This document shows, one piece after another, positions 36,348 through 45,109 of a stretch of DNA of 64,000 nt (position 1 is the stretch's first letter; each line of letters starts with the position of its first letter). The stretch comes from Syntrophus sp034006265. Lineage in GTDB: Bacteria > Desulfobacterota > Syntrophia > Syntrophales > Syntrophaceae. Where the stretch lies: contig JAVETB010000006.1 of assembly GCA_034006265.1 (NCBI GenBank), forward strand, positions 1 to 64,000. The letters run 5' to 3'. Below the pieces are notes generated by a model. The model searched no databases and was not told the origin of the DNA. It worked only from the letters and a program-made list of their open reading frames with translations. The position numbers and the translations under genes are program-made.

Positions 36348-36521
36348 GTTGTGTGATAATCATGTAACATATTGAAAAGACAAATATCTATATTCGTTTG
36401 GTTCAGGGACGGATATACGGAAGCTCTTTTCCAGAGGCAAGAAATGTCGACGGATCAGATCAGCTTTTTTTATAAAATATGAAAAAACAAGAAGATACCA
36501 CGCTGTCCCGTTATGTCGCCC

Positions 36522-36539
36522 TTCGACAATATTGTCGAA
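36522..36539. promoter_or_regulatory. Perfect 18-bp palindrome, candidate activator site
   Basis: TTCGACAATATTGTCGAA is a perfect palindrome. It lies about 190 bp upstream of the sigma-54 promoter (leftward) and about 300 bp before the kinase/regulator operon (rightward). That distance suits an enhancer for an NtrC-family activator, though no second copy is evident. Confidence 0.45.
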
Positions 36540-36836
36540 AACGGTCCATCGGTGTTCCGGGCGAACTTCGCCGGTTCTCCGCTGCCTCGAGCCTCCTGCC
36601 GCCTCTCGAGCTTTTAACCGAAGGGTGCCTTGCAAGGCCGACAACACCGTGCTGATTCCCCCTTCGCTTTCCGGCTGCCCACGGCTTTCTGTGATCCTCG
36701 TGGTCCATTCCCCTCCCTTGGGGACCCCGATTTTAAGGGGTTGACTTTTTGATGGATCACCCTAAGATGTCGATCGGAGCAGAGTTGAAATACCGGAAGT
36801 CTGACCTCTTCAAGGACCGTCAGCGGGAAACATGAC

Positions 36837-38627
36837 ATGAAGCATGAGGAAAAAGTGATCTGGCAGGATTCCGTGTCCGGCCATGAGCGTTCGTTTCTGC
36901 AGCCTATTTCCGTGGCGATCGCCTGCGTCGTTTTTATCGCCCTGTTCCTGTTCATGGGCATTATGGACCTCCGGCGAAGCGACCGCTCACTCACCGGTCT
37001 CATGGAAAACCAGGGCCTGGCTACGATAAGCGTTGTGCGCAAGATGGCGGAGGACAACCTGAAAAACCTGATTCAGGCCGCGCAGCATGAAAATGCACCC
37101 ACCTTTACCCCTCTTCGGGAAGAATCTTTCTCTCCGGAAAACTGGCTGACCTCCGCCCTGGCCGTCATCGGTCGGGATGTGGATGAGAAGTGGCAGACGA
37201 ATCAAATCAGCAACGAATATCTCCAGGCCATTGCAGCACGGGAGAATCTCTGGCTGATTGCGGTCATCGACAAGGCGGGGAACATCGTTTTTTCAGGCCG
37301 GCACGTCCAATCCCCTGTCAGCGGGAACGGCGAAAAGGATCGTTTTCCTGCCGTATCCAGCGGCGCCAATCTGATCTCTTCCCTGCAGCAGCAGAACATC
37401 AATTTTGTGGCCCTTCGGCGGGCGGATGACAGCGGCACGGTGGTGATCGCCCTGAAGAAGGACGCTATCCGCTACTGGGCACTGAGGGTTTCTGTTGAGA
37501 AGGCCATGGAAAAGCTCGGAGAGGGGCGTGAACTTTTCTATCTCGTGATCAGGGATCATGATGGAAAACTGCTTGGCCAGGCAGGAAAGCTTCCGGCTGC
37601 CTCGAAGAATCTGGACGCCGCCTTCCACAGCATCTCCTCAGGTCGGAAAAACTTGGAAACACGAAAGATGACCTTTGGAAAGCAGCCGATTCTCGATATT
37701 ACCGCGCCCTTTCAGCTCAGCGACCGGGTGGGTGGCGTAGCCCGGATCGGCCTGAAAAGGGAAAGCGCCGAAAAAATCCTGTCAGAAAACCGCCGAAGCA
37801 TGTTTCTTTCCCTGTTCTTTACGCTTGTCGTTGCGATCCTCGCCATGTGGCTGCTCTATCAGAACCAGAATCGCCACCTGTCCGGGATTATCGAAATGGA
37901 GCGGCGCCTGGAAAAGGCGGAGCGGCTGTCCTCCCTCGGCCAGCTGGCTGCCGGAGTGGCCCATGAAATCCGCAACCCCCTCAACGCCATCAGCATGGCC
38001 AGCCAGCGGCTCAAACGGGAATTCATGCCGGCGGATCCGGAGAAGGCGGCTGAGTTCCAGAATATGGCGGGTGTCATCCGGGATGAAATTCGGCGCTTGA
38101 ACGGGATTATCGAAGAGTTTCTCACCTTTTCCAAGAGCCGCCGGCTTGAAATGCGCGATTACTCCATTACCGAGATTCTCCGGAAGATGACGGACCTGAT
38201 CCGGGAGGAGGCCGCCTCTCGGGGAATTGTTCTGAAAACGGCTTGGAGCGACGAGCCTGAGATCATTCCCATGGATGTGGACAAGCTCCAGCAGGCGCTG
38301 TTCAACCTCGTGAAGAACGCCATGGAGTCCATCTCCGGAGAAGGGTCCATCGAGATATCCCTCCATGCCGGTGGCCGCAATTCCCGGGTTATCCGCATCT
38401 CCGATACGGGTTGCGGAATGACGGCGGAAGAGGTGGAAAAAATCTTCAACCCGGAATATACGACCAAGCAGAAGGGGCTGGGGCTCGGCCTGTCCCTTGC
38501 GCACGAGATCATCCGTGGGCATGGCGGGGAGATCCGTGTCCTGAGCCGGGAAAAGGAAGGGACGACCTTTGAAGTGATTCTCCCGTCGGAAAGAACGACG
38601 GAGAATCCGTCACATGCCAGGACATAG
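36837..38627 (+). CDS. Membrane sensor histidine kinase, NtrB/ZraS type
   Basis: A 596-aa kinase with two membrane segments (about 22-42, VAIACVVFIALFLFMGIMDL, and 322-341, LFFTLVVAILAMWLLY) that enclose a periplasmic sensor of about 280 residues with a double-PDC/Cache look (LWLIAVIDKAGNIVFSG, LFYLVIRDHDGKLLGQ). The phosphoacceptor is His376 in LAAGVAHEIRNPLNAI. The ATPase motifs are NLVKNAMESI, DTGCGM and KGLGLGLSLAHEII. The gene is followed 20 bases later by its sigma-54 response regulator. Ligand unknown. Confidence 0.92.
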   Translation: MKHEEKVIWQDSVSGHERSFLQPISVAIACVVFIALFLFMGIMDLRRSDRSLTGLMENQGLATISVVRKMAEDNLKNLIQAAQHENAPTFTPLREESFSPENWLTSALAVIGRDVDEKWQTNQISNEYLQAIAARENLWLIAVIDKAGNIVFSGRHVQSPVSGNGEKDRFPAVSSGANLISSLQQQNINFVALRRADDSGTVVIALKKDAIRYWALRVSVEKAMEKLGEGRELFYLVIRDHDGKLLGQAGKLPAASKNLDAAFHSISSGRKNLETRKMTFGKQPILDITAPFQLSDRVGGVARIGLKRESAEKILSENRRSMFLSLFFTLVVAILAMWLLYQNQNRHLSGIIEMERRLEKAERLSSLGQLAAGVAHEIRNPLNAISMASQRLKREFMPADPEKAAEFQNMAGVIRDEIRRLNGIIEEFLTFSKSRRLEMRDYSITEILRKMTDLIREEAASRGIVLKTAWSDEPEIIPMDVDKLQQALFNLVKNAMESISGEGSIEISLHAGGRNSRVIRISDTGCGMTAEEVEKIFNPEYTTKQKGLGLGLSLAHEIIRGHGGEIRVLSREKEGTTFEVILPSERTTENPSHART

Positions 38628-38647
38628 AACGGGCGGTATCGGTTGCC

Positions 38648-40021
38648 ATGAAGAGTCTGAATATCCTTGTCGTCGAGGACGGCCAGTCACAGCGGGAAAT
38701 GCTCCGCGATTTCCTGCGCAAGGAAGGCCACCGCGTTGAGGAAGCGGCCAGCGGAGAAGAAGCGCTGCAATCCATGACAACGGGGGCCTTTGACCTGGTC
38801 CTGCTGGATTATAAAATGCCCGGCATGGACGGGATGCAGGTCCTCCAGGAAGTCAAGCGGCTCAACCCGGAAACGGATGTGGTGATCATCACCGCCTATG
38901 GGACGATTGAAACGGCCGTGGACGCCATGAAGGCAGGCGCGGTGGACTACATCACCAAGCCCCTTGAATTTGATGAGCTGCTGCTTCTTCTCGACCGGGT
39001 GGCGGAGCGGAGGACCCTGCTGCGGGAGAACGAGATCCTCCGCAGGCAGCTCAAGGAACAGGGGGTCACGACCGACTCGATCATTTACGGAAGCCAGAAA
39101 ATGGCGGCCCTCACCAGCATGGCCGCCCGGGTCGCCTCGAGCCGTGCCACCGTCCTTCTTCAGGGTGAGAGCGGCACAGGGAAGGAACTGCTGGCCCGCC
39201 TGGTCCACCAGCTCAGTCCGCGGTCGTCAAAGCCCATCGTGACGGTCAACTGCGGCGCCCTTCCTGAAAGCCTCATTGAAAGCGAACTCTTCGGCCACGA
39301 AAAAGGGGCCTTCACCGGGGCATCGGCCCGGCGGATCGGCAGGTTTGAAGAGGCGGACGGCGGCACCCTGTTCCTCGATGAAATCGGGGAATTGACGATG
39401 CCCGTTCAGGTCAAGCTTCTGCGCTTCCTCCAGGAGAGGGAATTCCAGCGCGTCGGGGGAAACACGAACATCCGCGCCGATGTCCGGATCATCAGCGCCA
39501 CGAACCGCGATCTGGAGGGGATGGTCAAGGAGGGAACATTCCGTGAGGACCTTTTTTATCGGCTCAATGTGGTGGTCATGTCCATTCCGCCCCTCAGGGA
39601 GCGCCGGGAGGACATTCCCGCCCTCATCGATCACTTCCTGAAGCGCTTTGCCGCGGAAAACGGCAAGGACATTGCGGGCATCAGCAGCGAGGCCAGGGAC
39701 CTTCTCATGAAATACGACTATCCCGGAAATGTCCGGGAACTGGAAAACATCATCGAGCGGGCCGTGGTCATTGCCAGGAATGAAGTTCTTTCCCTGGAGG
39801 ACCTGCCTTTCCGGGAAGAGGCGATGGCCGCCTCGTCCGGCGGCGGTATGCCGGAAGAGGGGGACGGCCGGCTCCGCAGCGCCATGGAACAGCTCGAAAG
39901 GCAGATGATCAGGGAGGCCATGGAAAGAACGGGCGACCACCAGACCCGGGCAGCGGAGATGCTGGGGCTGAGCGAGCGGATGCTCCGCTATAAGCTGAAA
40001 AAGTACGGATTGAAATCCTGA
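38648..40021 (+). CDS. Sigma-54-dependent response regulator, NtrC/ZraR family
   Basis: A 457-aa activator. The receiver domain has Glu10-Asp11 and phosphoacceptor Asp54 in LVLLDYKMPGMDG. The AAA+ domain has the Walker A GESGTGKELLARLVH, the sigma-54 contact loop GAFTGAS, Walker B GGTLFLDEIGEL and RADVRIISATNRDLE. The C-terminal Fis-type helix-turn-helix is TGDHQTRAAEMLGLSERMLRYKLKKYGL. It should activate sigma-54 promoters on phosphorylation by the kinase encoded just upstream. The nearest candidate target is the promoter at 36332-36347. Confidence 0.95.
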   Translation: MKSLNILVVEDGQSQREMLRDFLRKEGHRVEEAASGEEALQSMTTGAFDLVLLDYKMPGMDGMQVLQEVKRLNPETDVVIITAYGTIETAVDAMKAGAVDYITKPLEFDELLLLLDRVAERRTLLRENEILRRQLKEQGVTTDSIIYGSQKMAALTSMAARVASSRATVLLQGESGTGKELLARLVHQLSPRSSKPIVTVNCGALPESLIESELFGHEKGAFTGASARRIGRFEEADGGTLFLDEIGELTMPVQVKLLRFLQEREFQRVGGNTNIRADVRIISATNRDLEGMVKEGTFREDLFYRLNVVVMSIPPLRERREDIPALIDHFLKRFAAENGKDIAGISSEARDLLMKYDYPGNVRELENIIERAVVIARNEVLSLEDLPFREEAMAASSGGGMPEEGDGRLRSAMEQLERQMIREAMERTGDHQTRAAEMLGLSERMLRYKLKKYGLKS

Positions 40022-40039
40022 ACGGGCTCCCATGTCCGG

Positions 40040-40065
40040 ACCCGCAACAAAAGGCGGGTTTTTTT
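40040..40065 (+). terminator. Intrinsic terminator after the NtrC-type regulator
   Basis: ACCCGC (40040-40045) pairs with GCGGGT (40054-40059) over an 8-base loop and runs into TTTTTTT. It ends the kinase/regulator operon before the ModF-like gene. Confidence 0.8.
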
Positions 40066-40145
40066 ATGAGAAACTTGCAGGCGGAAGTCCTTTCTGCCTT
40101 CGGAAATAAACGACGACTTCCGGTACGATCCATAAAGGCCGGCCT

Positions 40146-41615
40146 GTGGACCAAAAGCGCGAAGAAAGGGAAATGCCGCTCCTCACCCTTCAGGAGGTAA
40201 CCCTCCGGAGAAGGGATGTCCTGCTTCTGCCCGGCACATGCTGGGAAATCCGCACGGGCCAGAATTGGGCGATCCTCGGGGCGAATGGATCGGGAAAATC
40301 CATCCTGGCGCGGGCGATCAAGGGCGATGTGCCGATCGTCCGGGGGGAGCTGATCCGCCATACACCGGAGGTGGCCGGGGAGAGGATCGGTTACCTGTCC
40401 TTTGAACTTCAGGAGGAAATTCTGCTGCGTGAAGCCCGGCTGGAGGATTTCCAGGCCTTCAGCGGAAAGGTCAGTGGCCTGACCGCCGGAGAGGTGCTGG
40501 GAATCGGGGACATGGAGAGGGCCGCTGTAGAACCCTTTGACGATCTCCTGGGTGTCCGCTGCCTGCTGGGCCGGAGCATCCGGGTTCTCTCCAACGGGGA
40601 GATCCGAAAAGTCCTGATTACCCGGGCCCTGCGTTCTCATCCGAAACTTCTGATCCTGGACGAGCCGTTTGCCGGTCTTGATGCGGCAAGCCGGGACTCC
40701 CTGTCCCGGGCGATTTCCGCTCTCATGTCAATGGGGACACAGATCCTGTTGATCACGCAGCGCCCGGAAGAACTCATCCCCGGCATATCCCACGTCCTGG
40801 TGATCCGGGACGGCCGTGTCGCCGGAGCGGGAAAGAGGGAAGAACTCGAGACGACGGAAAAGATGAAGCTCTTTCCCGAAAGGGGAATCTCTCCGCGGTC
40901 CCTGCCACACCCGGTCCCGCCGGCGGCCCGCAGGGCGGAAGCGGCTGCAGACATCCTGGTTGAGATGAGGAACGTTCATGTCGCTTTCGGCGAAGTCGTC
41001 GTCCTGGACCGGCTGAACTGGAGCGTCCGGCGCGGAGAGAACTGGGCCGTCGTCGGACCCAACGGCTCAGGGAAAACAACCCTGCTGGCCCTGATCACCG
41101 GGGATAACCTCCAAGTTTATGCCAACAATGTGAGGCTCTTCGGCCATAAAAGGGGGGGCGGTGAGAGCATCTGGGAGATACGGCGGAGGATCGGCCTGGT
41201 CTCCCCCGAGCTGCAGCTTCGCTACCGCAAACCCGTTGATGTCCGGGAGGTGCTCCTTTCCGGACTTTTTGACTCCATCGGCCTGTACCGCAAGGTGAAC
41301 GCGGAGCAGAAAGCCCTGGCGGACTCGTGGCTTGCCTGCATCGGCATGGAAGACCGGGCCGAACAGCCCTTCACCCAGCTCTCCTACGGGGAGAAGCGCC
41401 TGGCCCTTGTCGCACGGGCCATGATCAAATCCCCGGAGCTGCTCATCCTGGACGAGCCCTGCCAGGGGCTGGATCCGTCGAATCGGGACATGGTTCTGGC
41501 GCTGATGGAAGAGATCGGCCGACGGAACGTGACGGCAATGATCTATGTCACGCACCATGATATGGAGATGATCCCCTGCATCCAGCATGTCCTCACTCTT
41601 GGCGGACAGCGCTGA
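40146..41615 (+). CDS. Twin ABC ATPase, ModF/PhrA-like
   Basis: A 489-aa protein with two ABC ATPase domains and no membrane segment. Domain 1 has Walker A ILGANGSGKSILARAI and Walker B LLILDEPFAGLD, with VLSNGEIRKVLITRAL as its signature. Domain 2 has VGPNGSGKTTLLALI, LSYGEKRLALVARAM and LLILDEPCQGLDPSNR. The arrangement matches ModF (PhrA), linked to molybdenum or photorepair in other bacteria without a proven transport role. No permease gene is adjacent. GTG 40146 is taken as start; ATG 40173 (PLLTLQEV) is a good alternative. Confidence 0.8.
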   Translation: MDQKREEREMPLLTLQEVTLRRRDVLLLPGTCWEIRTGQNWAILGANGSGKSILARAIKGDVPIVRGELIRHTPEVAGERIGYLSFELQEEILLREARLEDFQAFSGKVSGLTAGEVLGIGDMERAAVEPFDDLLGVRCLLGRSIRVLSNGEIRKVLITRALRSHPKLLILDEPFAGLDAASRDSLSRAISALMSMGTQILLITQRPEELIPGISHVLVIRDGRVAGAGKREELETTEKMKLFPERGISPRSLPHPVPPAARRAEAAADILVEMRNVHVAFGEVVVLDRLNWSVRRGENWAVVGPNGSGKTTLLALITGDNLQVYANNVRLFGHKRGGGESIWEIRRRIGLVSPELQLRYRKPVDVREVLLSGLFDSIGLYRKVNAEQKALADSWLACIGMEDRAEQPFTQLSYGEKRLALVARAMIKSPELLILDEPCQGLDPSNRDMVLALMEEIGRRNVTAMIYVTHHDMEMIPCIQHVLTLGGQR

Positions 41616-41775
41616 ACGTCCGGCCCAGGAAACCGGGTGGCGCGAAAGGGAAAAGGGGCGACTGCGTCCGGCCTTCCTCGCTAAAATCTTGAAACATCGG
41701 ATCAGTTTTGATACCCTTCACGGTACAAATTCGTGCTTCCGCACTTTAATCGTTTAATAAGAAAGGACTTTTCTC

Positions 41776-43893
41776 ATGTTTTATTCCCAGCGCGTCTTTT
41801 GCGGGCGGCTGACCTTGGAGGATGTGGGCCGCAGGGTGCTTCTTGCCGGATGGGTGGATGCATTCCGGGATCACGGGGGGTTGATTTTTATCCACCTCCG
41901 TGACCGGAGCGGCATTGTGCAGATCGTGTTCAGCCCGGAAGTCGCACTCAGCGACGTCTGCCGGAGTGCGGCGACGCTGCGTTCCGAATACTGCATCACC
42001 GTCCGCGGCGAGGTGAGAAAGAGGCTCGAAGGGACGGAAAATCCCCATATCGAAACGGGAAATCTCGAAGTGCTGGTCACGGAATTGACCGTGCTGTCGG
42101 AATCGGATGCGCTGCCCTTTGCCGTTTCTGAAAAGGCCATGGTGGCGGGCGCCCAGTCAGCGGGTGCGGAAAGCGTGGCCGAGGATCTGCGCCTCCAGTA
42201 CCGTTACCTGGATATCCGCCGCCCTTCGATGCGGGACAACCTGGTTGCGAGGCACCGCATCTTTCAATGCGTCCGGGAATTTCTCGATTCGCGGGGGTTC
42301 CTGGAAATTGAGACGCCGGTGCTGACCATGAGCACGCCCGAAGGGGCCCGTGACTACCTGGTGCCGAGCCGCATCCATCCGAAGAATTTTTACGCCCTGC
42401 CCCAGTCGCCACAGCTCTTCAAGCAACTCCTCATGATCGGCGGCATGGAGCGCTACTTTCAGCTGGCGCGCTGCTTCCGCGATGAAGACCTCCGCCCCAA
42501 CCGGCAGCCGGAATTCACCCAGCTCGACATCGAAGCTTCGTTCGTCGATGAGGAATTTCTCTATGATCTGATCGAAGAGCTAACCGTCCGGATGTTCGCC
42601 GTCGGCGGCATCGACCTGGCCCGGCCCTTCGCCCGTATGACCTATGCTGAAGCGATGGACACAACGGGATCCGACCGGCCCGACCTGCGCTTCGGCCTTC
42701 GGTTTGTTGATGTGACGGATCTTTTTTCCTCAACGGATTATTCGATCTTCCGCCAGATTCTTCAACGTGGCGGCTGCATCAAGGGCATCAACGTCAAGGG
42801 CCAGTCCGAAAGGCTCAGCAAGAATGTCCTGCAGAACGAGTATGCCAAGGAGATCGTGCCGTCCTTCGGCGCCAAGGGCATGACCTGGATGCGTGCCGAA
42901 GGTGGGAAGCTTGAGTCCAATATTGTCCAGTTTTTCAGCAGCAGTGAGCTGGAGGCGTTGCGCAGGAGATTTGACGTTGAAGATGGGGACGTTCTGATCA
43001 TGATTGCCGACCCCTCCTACCGCGTTGTGACATCCGTGCTCGGCCAGCTGCGCCTGCACCTGGCAAATCGGCTGGGGATCATCCCTGGCGGCAGCTTCTA
43101 TCCGGTCTGGATTACGGAGTTCCCCCTGTTTGAAGAGGACGGGGAAGGAGGAGTCACCTCGAGCCACCATCCCTTCACCGCTCCGGACCGCAACGATTTC
43201 GATCCCAAAAATGTTGAGGAGCTGTTGACGCTGCGTTCACGGGCCTATGACCTGGTCATGAACGGCGAGGAGCTCGGCGGCGGCAGCATCCGCATCAACG
43301 ACCGCAGCCTGCAGAAAAAGATCTTTGCCGCCCTTGGACTGAGTGAAGAAGAGACCAGGGAAAAATTCGGCTTTTTCCTGCGGGCCTTCGATTTTGGTCC
43401 GCCTCCCCACGGCGGCCTGGCGCTGGGCATGGACCGCACCGTGTCGATGATTCTGCAAACCCCGTCGATCCGCGAAGTGATCGCCTTCCCTAAAAACCGC
43501 CGTGCCGCCTGCCCTCTAACCGGCGCGCCCTCTGCGGTCAAAAAGGAACAGCTGGCTGAACTGGGGCTTCTAAATCTCGGAGGCCAGGATGTTCTGCCTG
43601 GAACAGCCGAAGGGGAAAACAGGATCGATCATCTGTCCTGGGTCTCGCGGATCGGCATTACAGCGGAGGAGCGCCCGCAGTTGGAGAAGGTTCTGTCTCA
43701 GGCCGAAGAGCTGGCGTCGCTTGCCGCTGATAAAGCGGGTGACGAGGAGCCGATGGCGACCGTCGCCCCCGCAGTCAACCGCATGCGGCCGGGAACCGTC
43801 GAGAGGCGATCCGTTCTTTCCCGGGACCAGCTGCTCAAGAGCGCGCCGGCGGTCAAGGGGAATTACTTCAAGGTGGCCAGCATTCTGGAATAA
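41776..43893 (+). CDS. aspS: Aspartyl-tRNA synthetase fused to a C-terminal GatC
   Basis: A 705-aa fusion. Residues 1 to about 600 are a bacterial-type class IIb AspRS: OB-fold anticodon domain (LLAGWVDAFRDHGGLIFIHLRDR), motif 1 around FLEIETPVLTMSTPEGARDYLVPSR, QSPQLFKQLLMIGGMERYFQ, motif 2 RCFRDEDLRPNRQPEFTQLDIE, a GAD insert, and motif 3 LALGMDRTVSM with IAFPKNRRAACPLTGAPS. Residues 616-705 match GatC (RIDHLSWVSRIGIT... LSRDQLLKSAPAVKGNYFKVASILE). GatC normally is a separate subunit of about 95 aa. gatA- and gatB-like genes follow directly, so the fusion would tie Asp-tRNA charging physically to the amidotransferase complex. Confidence 0.93.
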   Translation: MFYSQRVFCGRLTLEDVGRRVLLAGWVDAFRDHGGLIFIHLRDRSGIVQIVFSPEVALSDVCRSAATLRSEYCITVRGEVRKRLEGTENPHIETGNLEVLVTELTVLSESDALPFAVSEKAMVAGAQSAGAESVAEDLRLQYRYLDIRRPSMRDNLVARHRIFQCVREFLDSRGFLEIETPVLTMSTPEGARDYLVPSRIHPKNFYALPQSPQLFKQLLMIGGMERYFQLARCFRDEDLRPNRQPEFTQLDIEASFVDEEFLYDLIEELTVRMFAVGGIDLARPFARMTYAEAMDTTGSDRPDLRFGLRFVDVTDLFSSTDYSIFRQILQRGGCIKGINVKGQSERLSKNVLQNEYAKEIVPSFGAKGMTWMRAEGGKLESNIVQFFSSSELEALRRRFDVEDGDVLIMIADPSYRVVTSVLGQLRLHLANRLGIIPGGSFYPVWITEFPLFEEDGEGGVTSSHHPFTAPDRNDFDPKNVEELLTLRSRAYDLVMNGEELGGGSIRINDRSLQKKIFAALGLSEEETREKFGFFLRAFDFGPPPHGGLALGMDRTVSMILQTPSIREVIAFPKNRRAACPLTGAPSAVKKEQLAELGLLNLGGQDVLPGTAEGENRIDHLSWVSRIGITAEERPQLEKVLSQAEELASLAADKAGDEEPMATVAPAVNRMRPGTVERRSVLSRDQLLKSAPAVKGNYFKVASILE

Positions 43894-43907
43894 GGGGAGA
43901 CATTTGA

Positions 43908-45107
43908 ATGGATTCATTATTTTTCTATCACAGTCCTGAAAACAGCCTTTCCGGGGGCGGTCCTTTACAGGGGGTGAACATTGCGGTTCAACCGAACATT
44001 TCCGTGGCATCCTGGCCGACAGACGCAGGCTCAAAGGCCCTTGCCAATTTTGCGGCGCTGGAGGACGCAACTCTCGTGCGGCGGCTCCGTCAGGGCGGGG
44101 CCTCGCTGTGCGGTTCAACGCGCATGAGCGAATTCGGCTTCGGCCTGGAGGGAAGCAGGGCCGGCGAGGCAATTTCCCGACGGGAAGCCGATGCCGAGCT
44201 CGTGTTAGACCTGACGGGAGAAAGCCGCCTGGCTGCTTCGCGCGCGGCCTGCTGCGGTTTCAAACCGAGTTACGGCCTGGTGTCCCGCTTCGGCTTGGTC
44301 GGTTTGATCCCGTCCATGGAATGCTGCGGACTTCTTTCCGGAAGCCTGGAGACTCTTCGGGAGATTCTCAAGGCCATGGCCGGGCCGGACGACAGAGATT
44401 TTTCCCTTCCCGAAGAGGAGAATCCGGATTTTTCCCCCCGGCCGGTGGACCCGCAGACGACGACCATCGGCGTTCTTGCCGAAACCCAGGGTGAATTGAA
44501 CGACCATCAGAAGGGCGCCTTCAACGCCTCCGTGGAAGATCTGAATCGGGCGGGATTTTCCGTACGGGAGGTTTCCCTGCCGGAATTCTCCCTGTTTTCG
44601 CTTGTCCATAACATCGTCGGTTCCGTGGAAGCCTCGTCCTGCGCCGGGCGCTACGACTCGGTCCGTTACGGTCAGCGCATCCCGGGTGCCCGAAACTGGA
44701 ACGAAATGTATCTCCTCTCACGCGGAGCGGCCTTTGGACCACTGGTGAAGAGCTATCTGTTTCAGGGGGCCTTTTTCCAGTTTGAGCGCTACGACGCCTA
44801 TGAAAACGCCTGCCGCATCCGCGCCCGTCTGGTCAAGGAGATGGGGGGGATACTGTCGCAGGTGGACTTTCTGGTTCTGCCGGCGGCAAGCGCCGCCTCA
44901 TGCGGTGACCCGGCGTCGATAACCGACCTCTACGCCCGGTTCTCCCTGACGGCTTTCGCCAATGTAACCGGTCAGCCCGCGTTGTACCTTCCATCGGCCA
45001 CGGGCGAAGCGCAGCCGGGGGTTCAACTGGTTGGCCCGAGGCTCAGCGATGCGCGTTTGCTCGACCTGGGCGGGCATCTTCTGACCATGGGCAAGGGAGG
45101 TAACTAG
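43908..45107 (+). CDS. GatA homologue lacking the amidase catalytic residues
   Basis: A 399-aa relative of the amidotransferase A subunit (usual length about 485). Homology is clear in NFAALEDATLVRRLRQGGASLCGSTRMSEFG, CCGFKPSYGLVSRFGLVGLIPSMECCGLLS and TAFANVTGQPALYLPSA. The catalytic Lys (IAIKDN in active enzymes) is Gln28 in IAVQPN. The GGSSGGS loop holding the cis-Ser is deleted; residues 83-103 replace it. DTGGSIRQPA has become LTGESRLAAS, keeping only a Ser at 106. It should therefore not hydrolyse glutamine. The frame is unbroken and gatB starts 2 bases after its stop, so it is not a simple pseudogene. Confidence 0.88.
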   Translation: MDSLFFYHSPENSLSGGGPLQGVNIAVQPNISVASWPTDAGSKALANFAALEDATLVRRLRQGGASLCGSTRMSEFGFGLEGSRAGEAISRREADAELVLDLTGESRLAASRAACCGFKPSYGLVSRFGLVGLIPSMECCGLLSGSLETLREILKAMAGPDDRDFSLPEEENPDFSPRPVDPQTTTIGVLAETQGELNDHQKGAFNASVEDLNRAGFSVREVSLPEFSLFSLVHNIVGSVEASSCAGRYDSVRYGQRIPGARNWNEMYLLSRGAAFGPLVKSYLFQGAFFQFERYDAYENACRIRARLVKEMGGILSQVDFLVLPAASAASCGDPASITDLYARFSLTAFANVTGQPALYLPSATGEAQPGVQLVGPRLSDARLLDLGGHLLTMGKGGN

Positions 45108-45109
45108 AA

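Noticed and set aside
36133..36363. Leftward 76-codon frame upstream of mtaD
   Set aside because: It runs straight through the perfect terminator hairpin and has no ribosome site, so it is not likely to be translated.
36254..36367. Rightward 37-codon frame after an AGGAGG motif
   Set aside because: The spacing from AGGAGG to its ATG is 16 bases, too long, and the composition is not protein-like. AGGAGG here is better read as the complement of the small RNA seed.
43908..45107. Treating the GatA-like gene as a decayed pseudogene
   Set aside because: The frame is intact from a good start to a stop 2 bases before gatB, and the C-terminal structural segments are conserved, so selective remodelling is more likely than decay.
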